DNA of 13,058 bases from an uncultured Eggerthellaceae bacterium (GTDB lineage Bacteria; Actinomycetota; Coriobacteriia; Coriobacteriales; Eggerthellaceae), in contig CANOHY010000042.1 of NCBI GenBank assembly GCA_947565915.1, positions 1-13,058 on the forward strand. Direction: 5' to 3'. The notes below the pieces were generated by a model. It saw only the letters and a list, made by a program, of their open reading frames with translations. It ran no database searches and had not been told where the DNA came from. A program made the position numbers and the translations under genes. Below, piece by piece: positions 1 to 6,342 of this stretch. Every line of letters begins with the position of its first letter. Positions within the stretch are counted from its first letter, which is position 1.

Positions 1-56
1 TGGGCTGTTGTGTGAGGAGCGCGTAGCGCGACGTATCAAAGCGCGAGCGAAGCGAT

Positions 57-81
57 TTGTCGATCCCCCTATGCTCCACCA
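57..81 (+). other. tRNA 3'-end-like remnant (tRNA-Ala-like)
   Basis: The stretch TCGATCCC, then CTATG, then CTCCACCA resembles the T-loop, acceptor 3' strand and CCA of a bacterial alanine tRNA, whose classical end is TTCGATCCC...GCTCCACCA. A Rho-independent terminator follows about 10 bases later, as after a real tRNA gene. No intact tRNA body precedes it: the T-stem 5' strand is not complementary, and the D and anticodon arms are missing. It could be the 3' fragment left at an attachment site, or a chance match. The likeness is read by eye and uncertain. Confidence 0.3.
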
Positions 82-90
82 TTCAATTCC

Positions 91-119
91 GGCCGCCTTG
101 TCAGGCGGCCGTTCATTTT
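91..119 (+). terminator. Rho-independent terminator
   Basis: A perfect 7-bp GC stem (GGCCGCC at 91-97, GGCGGCC at 104-110) closes a 6-base loop, TTGTCA. It is followed by GTTCATTTT, a T-rich tail. It would end a rightward transcript that enters from before the window. Read leftward it has no good T-tract beyond it, so it is mainly a plus-strand terminator. It lies just beyond the 3' end of the minus-strand toxin gene. Confidence 0.75.
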
Positions 120-146
120 GGTGCTGCAATCAATCCAGACGGAGCA

Positions 147-644
147 TCAGGCGCAAAGCTCGAGGGTCGCAAGCATGTCCTGGGAAGAGAGCGTTGGAAA
201 CGGGCTTTTCTTACAAAGACCCTCGTCGTTAGTTACTAGATAATCTGCTTTCGACGTCTCCATGGCTGCAAGAATGAGGTCATCTTCGAAATCGCGACTT
301 AGTTTCCTGTAGTTGCAGGCAAGGCTTACTTGGGGCTCGGCTACGGTCGTCGCGACAGCGATGGTGGTCATATCTTGAACGCATGCCCATGCGGCCTCAT
401 TACAGGTGATCGCCTGAGATTCGGTCAGGTGCCCTGTATCTTGGCGAGTTCTTTTCTTGAGCTCTTCACGCACAAGATAGAAAAGGTCATTGGCTGAAGT
501 GGCCGCATAGCAAAGTGTAATGCCGCGCAAAGTACTCTCGGAAATTAGCTTGCGAGAAACTTGTGTATGTGGACGGTATCCTAAGTAATTATCGAGCCAA
601 ACATTGGTGTCGAGCAATAAAAGAGAAGGCGTAATCGCGCTCAT
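147..644 (-). CDS. PIN-domain toxin (VapC-like RNase, PIN_3 type)
   Basis: The 165-residue protein has the layout of a PIN-domain ribonuclease. It opens with a beta strand ending in LLDTNVWLD, where D12 is the first metal-binding acid. The segment SANDLFYLVREE (about 50-61) matches the position of the second acid. DFEDDLILAAM (118-128) carries the third, and YLVTND ends in D140. In PIN toxins such acids bind Mg2+/Mn2+ for RNA cleavage. The start codon overlaps the upstream antitoxin stop by 4 bp (ATGA), so the two are probably translationally coupled. Base composition is clearly more AT-rich than the genes to the right, which suggests acquisition. The RNA target cannot be told from sequence. 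Confidence 0.85.
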   Translation of the reverse strand: MSAITPSLLLLDTNVWLDNYLGYRPHTQVSRKLISESTLRGITLCYAATSANDLFYLVREELKKRTRQDTGHLTESQAITCNEAAWACVQDMTTIAVATTVAEPQVSLACNYRKLSRDFEDDLILAAMETSKADYLVTNDEGLCKKSPFPTLSSQDMLATLELCA

Positions 645-994
645 AAGAGCCCTCTCTCGGTATAACGCTCAATCATGGCCTCATGGAGCAATTCTTTATC
701 AGACATGGTTTGCTCCGTTTGGCTCATATCGATTCCAAGCTTTGCCATTGCGTCACTAACAATGTGCCAACCTTTGCTGATCTTTTCGAGTTGTGAAGAA
801 TGATCTTGCTGGCTTACACCCGCAAGCCTTTCGCATTCCTTTTTCAGCTGGTGAGGATTGTGCTTATGGTCAGCGGCGAATTGCCAAAAAACGCGCGCCG
901 CCTGCGAAGGGGTCCAGCCTATAGCTTCAAAGGCGCTATCCCCTTGCGCTTTCAGTCGCTCATCGATTCGTATGTTCATTTGAGTCATCGCCAT
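641..994 (-). CDS. RelB/DinJ-family antitoxin
   Basis: This 117-residue protein begins with a ribbon-helix-helix domain: MNIRIDERLKAQ (6-17) forms the DNA-contacting strand and the start of the first helix. GWTPSQAARVFWQFAA (about 26-41) forms the second helix and resembles RelB/DinJ antitoxins. The C-terminal half is charged and helical, and by analogy would wrap and inhibit the PIN toxin encoded next. RelB/DinJ antitoxins usually pair with RelE/YafQ-type toxins; here the partner is a PIN protein. The start at 994 is chosen for its place just after a good promoter. No strong ribosome site precedes it, so translation may be nearly leaderless. An internal ATG (codon 6) is possible. It is likely autoregulated through the inverted repeat upstream. 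Confidence 0.85.
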   Translation of the reverse strand: MAMTQMNIRIDERLKAQGDSAFEAIGWTPSQAARVFWQFAADHKHNPHQLKKECERLAGVSQQDHSSQLEKISKGWHIVSDAMAKLGIDMSQTEQTMSDKELLHEAMIERYTERGLL

Positions 995-1003
995 CTTGTA
1001 GAA

Positions 1004-1032
1004 AGTATAGCTAAATACAAAAAGCTATACAA
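1004..1032 (-). promoter_or_regulatory. Toxin-antitoxin promoter with overlapping inverted-repeat operator
   Basis: Read on the minus strand, a -35 TTGTAT (1032-1027) and a -10 TATACT (1009-1004) are separated by exactly 17 bases. A perfect 8-bp inverted repeat, GTATAGCT at 1005-1012 and AGCTATAC at 1023-1030, places one half-site over each promoter box. Ribbon-helix-helix antitoxins normally repress their own promoter from such repeats. The -10 ends 9 bases before the start codon, so the transcript leader would be only a few bases. Confidence 0.7.
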
Positions 1033-1033
1033 C

Positions 1034-1039
1034 TATAAT
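1034..1039 (+). promoter_or_regulatory. -10 element for the glutaredoxin-like gene
   Basis: A consensus TATAAT lies 37 bases before the ATG at 1077, giving a leader of roughly 30 bases that carries an AAGGAGG ribosome site. The -35 region expected at about 1011-1016 is poor and falls inside the toxin-antitoxin operator. Binding by the antitoxin could therefore also affect this promoter. Confidence 0.5.
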
Positions 1040-1076
1040 AGCAAGGCAAACTTACCCAAAAGGCAAGGAGGTGCTC

Positions 1077-1316
1077 ATGCTTGATACGTCGAATATGGTG
1101 CTGTACTACAAGCCCACATGTCCCTATTGCCATAAGGTGCTCGCCTTCATCGAGAGCAATGGCATCACCATGGAGATGCGCAACACGCTTGAGCCTGCTG
1201 CTCGTGACGAGCTGATGGCGCTTACCGGGCGCACGCAGGTTCCCTGCTTAGTAATCGACGGCAAGCCCATGCTGGAATCCGACGACATCATCGCCTACCT
1301 GCGCAGCCAGCTCTAA
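1077..1316 (+). CDS. Glutaredoxin-like thioredoxin-fold protein
   Basis: The 79-residue protein has the glutaredoxin active site CPYC early in the chain (MVLYYKPTCPYCHKV), the cis-proline TQVPCLVIDG loop, and the C-terminal LESDDIIAYLRSQL helix. This helix is also typical of the N-terminal domain of glutathione transferases. Its length suits a single glutaredoxin domain, so it likely reduces disulfides or mixed thiols in the cytoplasm. The start was set at the ATG at 1077 because AAGGAGG (1065-1071) sits 5 bases upstream; the GTG at 1071 overlaps this ribosome site. It is transcribed away from the toxin-antitoxin pair and towards the coiled-coil gene. Confidence 0.88.
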   Translation: MLDTSNMVLYYKPTCPYCHKVLAFIESNGITMEMRNTLEPAARDELMALTGRTQVPCLVIDGKPMLESDDIIAYLRSQL

Positions 1317-1363
1317 ACAACACCGTAGCGCCCCGCGAATTTGCAACGTAGAGTGCATTGTTG

Positions 1364-1570
1364 CTAAAGCAGACCGTGTGATTCGAAGGCGTCCAGAAAC
1401 GAGCGCAACGACATCTTGCGGGTAAGGAGCTGCTTGAAGGTGGCCGTTTTCGTCTTGTTCTGAGCCTTCATGTGCTCGACTTGCTCGCCCACGCGCGCCG
1501 ATTCCTCCTGCAGCTCGGCCAGCAGGCTCTCGAATCGCTCAAGGCGCTCAATCTGCTCTTCGTTGCCCAT
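1364..1570 (-). CDS. Small coiled-coil protein of unknown function
   Basis: This 68-residue protein is not recognised as a known family. Residues 3-37 are rich in Glu, Gln and Leu in a heptad-like pattern (EQIERLERFESLLAELQEE), pointing to a coiled coil. They are followed by a basic stretch and a hydrophobic C-terminal helix, MSLRSFLDAFESHGLL. There is no signal peptide or membrane segment. Upstream GGAAAGAAG provides a modest ribosome site about 3-10 bases before ATG. It lies 3' of the zinc-ribbon gene on the same strand, but a terminator-like hairpin intervenes. It is convergent with the glutaredoxin gene, 47 bp away. Confidence 0.65.
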   Translation of the reverse strand: MGNEEQIERLERFESLLAELQEESARVGEQVEHMKAQNKTKTATFKQLLTRKMSLRSFLDAFESHGLL

Positions 1571-1606
1571 AGGCTTCTTTCCAGTCGCGTGCGCTTGCTA
1601 TAGAAA

Positions 1607-1636
1607 CCCCGCGCCGTAGGACATCCCGGCGCGGGG
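1607..1636 (-). terminator. Terminator-like hairpin after the zinc-ribbon gene
   Basis: CCCCGCGCCG (1607-1616) and CGGCGCGGGG (1627-1636) form a perfect 10-bp GC stem with a 10-base loop. In the minus-strand direction it is followed by TTTCTATAG, a short T-rich tail. It likely ends the transcript of the gene at 1670-2650, perhaps with some read-through into the small coiled-coil gene. Confidence 0.65.
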
Positions 1637-1669
1637 TCGTGTTCGCCAAGTGCTTCCCGTATGCCAAGC

Positions 1670-2650
1670 CTAGTGCGTGGCCAGGTTCTTCCACCAGCTC
1701 TCGGTGTAGCGCTTCAACAGCTCGATGTTGTCGTTGGCAACCTTGGTCAAGCCACTTGAGCCATTCGATGCGGGATCGGGATGATACCACGCGCAGTTGT
1801 CGTTGAAGTAGTCGCTTAGCCCCGAATTCTTGAACTCGTAGCCGTTGGCGGAGGCGATGATCTCGTTCCAGGCCACGCAGCGCTCGGCATCGCTCAGCGC
1901 GCGCACCGCGCTCTCGCTCAGGGCCTGGTTGTTCGACTCGGGGAACACGCGGCCCGTCTTGCCATCGCGATGGATGGTGGCCGTGCGCGTGGTGCCGTCT
2001 TGGCCCACCACGGTTAGCGACACGTCGCTTGCCTCCTTGCCGCTCGATGCGTCAGCCTTCGCCTCGTTCCATTTCGCGTAAAGCACGGTGTCTTCGTTGA
2101 TGGTCAGCGGGAATTTCGCCTTCTGCTTGTAGCCTTGGTCGAGATACCAGCCGTCGAAGGCGTAGCCGGTGCGCACCGGGTCTTCGGGCGTGGTGAGCGT
2201 GCTGCCGGCTTCGACCACCGTTACGCTGATGGACGAGCCTCCGCCTGTTTCATACATCACCTCGTAGGTGCTTGCTTTGCCGACGGCGTTCGAGGCACCC
2301 TGGTTTGCGGAGCCTTTCTCGTCCCCTTGGCCTCCGAGCATGGTGAGGCCCACGATAAGTGCGGCTACTATCACCACCGCGGCAATGATTATGCCGATGA
2401 TCAGCCCCTTGTTGGATTTCTGGGGAGCTGGAGCGGCTTGGGCGCCAGCTGAAGCGGAAGCCGCTTGCGTGGCGGCTACAGGTGGCATCACGGCCGTTTG
2501 GGACGGCGCAGCGATACGCGGGGTTTCGATTTGCGGGGTCTGCGAAGCGGGCTGGCTCTCCGCTTGGCTTACCGTCGGCATACCGCAATTGGTGCAGAAA
2601 GCTGCATCGTCATCGAGTTGCGTGCCGCACGTCGTGCAGAATTTCGCCAT
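1670..2650 (-). CDS. Zinc-ribbon membrane protein with InlB-type repeat and YARHG domain
   Basis: The 326-residue protein has four parts. A zinc ribbon comes first (C5, C8, C19, C22; CTTCG...CTNCG). A Pro/Ala/Gln/Ser-rich linker covers about 27-80. One transmembrane helix covers about 82-106 (KGLIIGIIIAAVVIVAALIV). The outer part holds an InlB B-type (Listeria-Bacteroides) repeat at about 128-194, with its typical GYAFDGWYLD and YAKW, and a YARHG domain at about 243-322 (WNEIIASANGYEF...YFND...WY). The ribbon should be cytoplasmic and the other domains outside the membrane. Function is unknown; a sensory or cell-surface role is inferred. The start at 2650 has AGAAGGTGG close upstream, and an open frame further upstream lacks such support. 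Confidence 0.85.
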   Translation of the reverse strand: MAKFCTTCGTQLDDDAAFCTNCGMPTVSQAESQPASQTPQIETPRIAAPSQTAVMPPVAATQAASASAGAQAAPAPQKSNKGLIIGIIIAAVVIVAALIVGLTMLGGQGDEKGSANQGASNAVGKASTYEVMYETGGGSSISVTVVEAGSTLTTPEDPVRTGYAFDGWYLDQGYKQKAKFPLTINEDTVLYAKWNEAKADASSGKEASDVSLTVVGQDGTTRTATIHRDGKTGRVFPESNNQALSESAVRALSDAERCVAWNEIIASANGYEFKNSGLSDYFNDNCAWYHPDPASNGSSGLTKVANDNIELLKRYTESWWKNLATH

Positions 2651-2713
2651 GAGACCACCTTCTCGGTTTCCGTTTCGCAAGCAAGACTTAGCATGTAGCG
2701 TTGCAATGCAATC

Positions 2714-2741
2714 ATAATATAATGACGGGTTGGCAATCCAA
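2714..2741 (-). promoter_or_regulatory. Promoter of the zinc-ribbon gene
   Basis: On the minus strand, TTGGAT (2741-2736) and TATTAT (2719-2714) are 16 bases apart. The predicted start of transcription is near 2707, giving a leader of about 57 bases that contains the ribosome site. It overlaps the plus-strand -10 of typA, so the two promoters are back to back and may compete. Confidence 0.5.
2718..2723 (+). promoter_or_regulatory. -10 element of typA
   Basis: A consensus TATAAT lies 39 bases before the typA ATG in an otherwise GC-rich region. No convincing -35 hexamer is visible 16-18 bases upstream (GTAGCG at 17). The following leader carries CAGGGGA as the ribosome site. Confidence 0.5.
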
Positions 2742-2762
2742 GAAAGCAGGGGACGAACCGTT

Positions 2763-4574
2763 ATGAAGCAGGAAAGCATCCGCAACGTAGCCATCATCGC
2801 GCATGTCGACCACGGCAAGACCACCATTGTGGACCGCTTGCTGTATACGGCAGGCGTGTTTCGCGAAAACCAGCAGGTAGCCGAGCGCGTGCTGGACAGC
2901 AACGACCAAGAGCGCGAGCGCGGCATCACCATCTTGTCCAAGAACATTTCCATCAACTACAAGGGCACGAAGATCAACGTCATCGACACGCCAGGCCACG
3001 CCGACTTCGGCGGCGAAGTGGAACGCGTGCTGAACATGGCCGATGGCGCCTTGCTGATCGTGGATGCGTTCGAGGGGCCCATGCCCCAAACGCGCTTCGT
3101 GTTGCGCCATGCGCTCGACACCGGCATGCGCATCGTGGTGGTGGTGAACAAGATCGACCGACCCGGTGCGCGCCCGCATGAAGTGGTCGACGAGGTATTC
3201 GACCTCATGGTGGAGCTCGACGCTTCCGACGAGCAGCTCGATTTCCCCGTGGTGTACACCAGCGCCATGGAGGGCTATGCCCGTTTCGAGCCCGAGGACG
3301 ACAACATGAACATGGTGCCGCTGCTCGACACTATCGTGGCCGAGGTGCCTGCGCCCGACTGCGAGCCCAACGGTCCGGTGGCGCTTCAGATCTGCACGGT
3401 GGATCATTCCAGCTTCGTGGGCCGTATCGGCGTGGGGCGCCTGCATTCGGGCACCATTCACAAGGGTGAGCAGGTGCTGGTTATCAAGAACGATGGCACT
3501 CGCTACAACACGCAGATCAAGCAGGCATTCACCTTCGAGGAGCTAGGGAAGAAGGAGCAGCCCGAGGTGTTCGCTGGCGACATCGTGGCGGTGGTAGGCG
3601 TTGACGATGCCGACATCGGCGACATGGTGACCAGCCGCGAGAACCCGGTGGTGCTAGAGCCCATCAAGGTGGAGCAGCCTACCATGGCGGTGGTGTTCGA
3701 GGCCTCCACCAGCCCGCTGGTGGGTCGCGAGGGCGACATCGTGGGGTCGCGCCAGCTGCGCGAGCGCTTGCTGCGCGAAGCCGAGTCGAACATCTCCATG
3801 CAGATCGAGGAGATCCCCGATTCCACGGGCATTCGCGTGGCCGGCCGCGGCGTGCTGCATTTGTCGGTGCTGATGGAGACCATGCGCCGCGAGGGCTTCG
3901 AGTTCCAGGTGGGACGCCCGCAGGTTGTCTACAAGGAAGAGAACGGGCACAAGCTGGAGCCCATCGAGGAAGCCACGGTGGACGTGCCGAGCGAATACGC
4001 TGGCAAGGTGATCGAGGTGTTCGGCAATGCTGGTGGTGAGATGATGGACATGCATCAGCGCGGCGAGGACACGCATTTGGTGTTCAAGATCCCCACGCGC
4101 GGCACCATGGGCTTGCGCACGCGCCTTTTGAACGTGACGCGCGGCGAGGCCACCATGTTCCACCACTTCAGCGAGTACGGCCCCTACCGCGGCGAGATGG
4201 CGCACCGCAAGAACGGCATGATGATCAGCATGTCCACCGAGCGCTCCGTTGCTTACGCGCTCGATACCCTGCAAGAGCGCGGTCGCCTGTTCATCGGCCC
4301 CGGTGAAGACTGCTACGAAGGCATGATCGTAGGCGAGTCGGCCAAAGAGGGCGACATGGTGGTGAACATCGCAAAGACGAAGAACTTAGGGAACCAGCGC
4401 TCCTCCAACGCCGATAAGGCCATCCAGCTCACGCCGCCCGTCACCTTCACCTTGGAAGAGGCCCTCGAGTTCATTGAAGATGACGAGCTGATGGAAGTCA
4501 CGCCCAAGAGCATTCGTCTGCGCAAGCGATTGTTAAGTGCCACCGACCGCAAAAAGGCCGCCAACAAGGCCTAA
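2763..4574 (+). CDS. typA: Translational GTPase TypA/BipA
   Basis: The 603-residue protein is a full-length TypA/BipA, a ribosome-associated GTPase related to EF-G and LepA that aids ribosome assembly and stress adaptation. The G domain shows G1 AHVDHGKTT (13-21), the switch RERGITI (51-57), G3 DTPGH (75-79), G4 NKID (129-132) and G5 TSAM (about 166-169). A beta-barrel domain follows, then EF-G-like alpha/beta domains and the TypA-specific C-terminal domain (about 480-600) with RSSNADKAIQL. The ATG at 2763 follows CAGGGGA by 9 bases and gives the normal N-terminus MKQESIRNVAIIAHVDHGKT. It is a single-gene unit: divergent from the zinc-ribbon gene and followed by a long structured gap. Confidence 0.98.
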   Translation: MKQESIRNVAIIAHVDHGKTTIVDRLLYTAGVFRENQQVAERVLDSNDQERERGITILSKNISINYKGTKINVIDTPGHADFGGEVERVLNMADGALLIVDAFEGPMPQTRFVLRHALDTGMRIVVVVNKIDRPGARPHEVVDEVFDLMVELDASDEQLDFPVVYTSAMEGYARFEPEDDNMNMVPLLDTIVAEVPAPDCEPNGPVALQICTVDHSSFVGRIGVGRLHSGTIHKGEQVLVIKNDGTRYNTQIKQAFTFEELGKKEQPEVFAGDIVAVVGVDDADIGDMVTSRENPVVLEPIKVEQPTMAVVFEASTSPLVGREGDIVGSRQLRERLLREAESNISMQIEEIPDSTGIRVAGRGVLHLSVLMETMRREGFEFQVGRPQVVYKEENGHKLEPIEEATVDVPSEYAGKVIEVFGNAGGEMMDMHQRGEDTHLVFKIPTRGTMGLRTRLLNVTRGEATMFHHFSEYGPYRGEMAHRKNGMMISMSTERSVAYALDTLQERGRLFIGPGEDCYEGMIVGESAKEGDMVVNIAKTKNLGNQRSSNADKAIQLTPPVTFTLEEALEFIEDDELMEVTPKSIRLRKRLLSATDRKKAANKA

Positions 4575-4578
4575 TGCA

Positions 4579-4653
4579 CTCCTATTTGCCCCTTGTTTTG
4601 CACACTGCGCGTACCTTTAAGTACGCTTGGTGCAAAGGCGGGGCAACTAGGAG
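4579..4653 (+). repeat. Long imperfect hairpin after typA
   Basis: Two 3'-adjacent arms pair over most of 75 bp. CTCCTA pairs with TAGGAG, TTGCCCC (4586-4592) with GGGGCAA (4640-4646), TTTGCAC (4597-4603) with GTGCAAA (4630-4636), and GCGTAC (4609-4614) with GTACGC (4621-4626) around the loop CTTTAA. No T-tract follows, so it is not a standard terminator. It may protect or end the typA message, or be part of a mobile repeat, since its 3' arm is duplicated 100 bp downstream. Confidence 0.65.
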
Positions 4654-4684
4654 CACCCTAGGCCTTGTTGGACATCTCGCCTTC
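4626..4684 (+). repeat. 59-bp direct repeat, copy 1
   Basis: This matches 4726-4784 at 57 of 59 positions, differing at 4646 (A versus G) and 4654 (C versus A). It contains GGTGCAAAGGCGGGGCA, CCCTAGGCCTTGTTGG and ACATCTCGCCTTC. Its first half is the 3' arm of the hairpin after typA. Confidence 0.85.
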
Positions 4685-4725
4685 GAGCGAACTAGCTCCA
4701 CGGGCTTAGGCCTTGTGCAGGCCGC

Positions 4726-4784
4726 CTTGGTGCAAAGGCGGGGCAGCTAGGAGAACCCTAGGCCTTGTTGGACATCTCGCCTTC
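4726..4784 (+). repeat. 59-bp direct repeat, copy 2
   Basis: Second copy, exactly 100 bp downstream of the first. Here the left flank CCGCCTT (4722-4728) pairs with AAGGCGG (4735-4741) to make its own 7-bp hairpin. AGGCCTTGT also recurs in the 41-bp spacer at about 4708. No convincing gene is seen between 4575 and 4971. Confidence 0.85.
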
Positions 4785-4856
4785 ATGCAGCTTCTCCCAA
4801 TGCATCCGTTTCGTGATGGCGAAGTGTCATTGGTGGAGCGGAAATGCTGGGAAAAT

Positions 4857-4892
4857 GCTTGAATTGTGGAACGCCGCGCGCGTAGTTCAAGC
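4857..4892. promoter_or_regulatory. Inverted repeat upstream of the foldase gene
   Basis: GCTTGAA (4857-4863) and TTCAAGC (4886-4892) are perfect 7-bp arms 22 bases apart, 80-115 bp before the lipoprotein start. This could be a regulator site or an RNA stem. No clear -35/-10 pair was found nearby; TTAACC (4911) and TTTATC (4933) are weak candidates. Confidence 0.35.
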
Positions 4893-4971
4893 TGTGCGAA
4901 AATGTGCACGTTAACCTAGGTCATGCTGTGCATTTATCGCAGAGGACGCAGCATTTTTCAGAGGAGTGTCC

Positions 4972-6306
4972 ATGAAGAGGTTCCAGGTGCTCAAGGCGCT
5001 GGCGATTGCTGGCGTGCTTGCGGCAAGCGTCGTTGTGCTATCGGCCTGCGGGGGCGACCCCAACAGCGGAGTTGCCGCCACCGTGAACGGCACGGAGATT
5101 CCCGAAAAGGACGTTACCCAGGAAGTGGCGCACGTGCGGGCGCAAAGCGGCCTGAGCGACAATGAGCAATGGGGCAAGTACCTGGTGCAAAACGACATGA
5201 CCGCCGAGAGCGTGCGGGAGACGATAATCGACAATTTGGTGGAAGACCATCTCATCGTGGAAGCCGCCACCGAGCTCGAGATAGAGGTCTCTGACGAGGA
5301 AGTGGACGAGACCATCAACAAGTTCAAGGAGAACTACAGCTCCGATACCTCGTGGCAGAATGCGCTCGAGCAAGCCGGATTCACCGAGGACAGCTATCGC
5401 GAAAGCGTCAAGAGCTCCATGGTGCAGAAAAAGGTGGGCGAGCACTTCGAAGGTCAGGTGGAACCGACCGATGAGGATTATGTCAGCTCGGCCAAGACTT
5501 ACGCTTCGTATTACAACGGGGCCAAGCGCACTTCGCATGTTCTGGTATCGGTGAGCAACCAGAACGACACCGAGGAGATGGCTACGGCCAAGGCCACGGC
5601 TGATGACATCATCGTGCGTCTCAACAATGGGTCGCTGAGCTTCGAAGACGCGGTGAGCGAGTACTCGGGCGACGAGGGTTCCAAGGAAAACGGCGGCGAT
5701 GTTGGCTGGGACAAGCTGAACTCGTTCGTGACGGAATACACCGATGCGATCAAGGACCTGCATGCTGGCGACATCACGCCCGAGCCTGCCTTGAGCCAAT
5801 ACGGCTACCACGTCATCAAGGTGACCGAGGAGTTCAACGCACCCGAGGCCGACCAGATCACCAGCATGGACCAGATTCCCGAGGCTTTCCAAGAGAACAT
5901 CAAGCGCATGGCCGTTTCGGTGAAGGCGAACACGCTCTACACCGATTGGCTGGACGAGGTGAAGGAAAGCGCCGAGATCGAGATCAATCCCATGCCCAAG
6001 GGGCTTCCCTATGACATCGATCTGAAGAAGTACCAGGAAGAGAAGGAAGCGCAGGATGCGGCCTCTGAGGCCGATAGCGCTGATACTACGACCGATGGTG
6101 CCGATGTGCCCGCTGACACCACCTCCGATGGCACTGATATGCCAGTGGACAACGCGGTTGCCGATGAGTACTTGGGAGATGCGGCCGATAACGGCGCTGC
6201 CCTCGATGCCACCACCAATCCCGACGGCACCACTACCATCGATGCCACGGCGGATGTGACGGCGGAGGGCGAAACTGCCGAGCCTCAGAGCGGCGCTGCC
6301 CAGTAA
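4972..6306 (+). CDS. Lipoprotein peptidyl-prolyl isomerase / foldase (PrsA/SurA-like, PpiC domain)
   Basis: The 444-residue precursor has a lipoprotein signal peptide (MKRFQVLKALAIAG...) ending in the lipobox LSAC with C26 as the lipidated cysteine. A SurA-type N-terminal helical chaperone region covers about 33-180. A parvulin/PpiC rotamase domain covers about 185-287 (KRTSHVLVS, SFEDAVSEYSGDEGS, GGDVGW, QYGYHVIKV). A return helix lies at about 300-335. It should sit on the outer face of the membrane and help secreted proteins fold. The last ~90 residues are an acidic Asp/Ala/Thr-rich, probably disordered tail not usual for the family. The ATG at 4972 has GAGGAG 5 bases upstream; the GTG at 4966 overlaps that site. 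Confidence 0.92.
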   Translation: MKRFQVLKALAIAGVLAASVVVLSACGGDPNSGVAATVNGTEIPEKDVTQEVAHVRAQSGLSDNEQWGKYLVQNDMTAESVRETIIDNLVEDHLIVEAATELEIEVSDEEVDETINKFKENYSSDTSWQNALEQAGFTEDSYRESVKSSMVQKKVGEHFEGQVEPTDEDYVSSAKTYASYYNGAKRTSHVLVSVSNQNDTEEMATAKATADDIIVRLNNGSLSFEDAVSEYSGDEGSKENGGDVGWDKLNSFVTEYTDAIKDLHAGDITPEPALSQYGYHVIKVTEEFNAPEADQITSMDQIPEAFQENIKRMAVSVKANTLYTDWLDEVKESAEIEINPMPKGLPYDIDLKKYQEEKEAQDAASEADSADTTTDGADVPADTTSDGTDMPVDNAVADEYLGDAADNGAALDATTNPDGTTTIDATADVTAEGETAEPQSGAAQ

Positions 6307-6342
6307 GGACCGAACAAGCGAGACGAAGGGGCCGCAAGACAA

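Noticed and set aside
16..81. A complete tRNA from GGAGCGC to the CCA end
   Set aside because: Acceptor strands would pair at 6 of 7 positions, but the span is only 66 bases, the T-stem does not pair, and no D or anticodon arm can be drawn.
2730..2762. Upstream start extending typA by 11 residues
   Set aside because: The extra residues are not part of the family N-terminus, and the ATG at 2763 has a suitable ribosome site.
4626..4784. CRISPR-like array
   Set aside because: Only two 59-bp units with a 41-bp spacer, with no further units and no cas genes; units form hairpins unlike typical CRISPR repeats.
4706..4909. Minus-strand 67-codon open frame
   Set aside because: It lies over the direct repeat, lacks a ribosome site, and its translation shows no domain-like pattern.
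5038..6342. Long minus-strand open frame opposite the foldase gene
   Set aside because: It is an antisense shadow caused by high-GC codon bias; the plus strand has a lipobox, PpiC domain and ribosome site.
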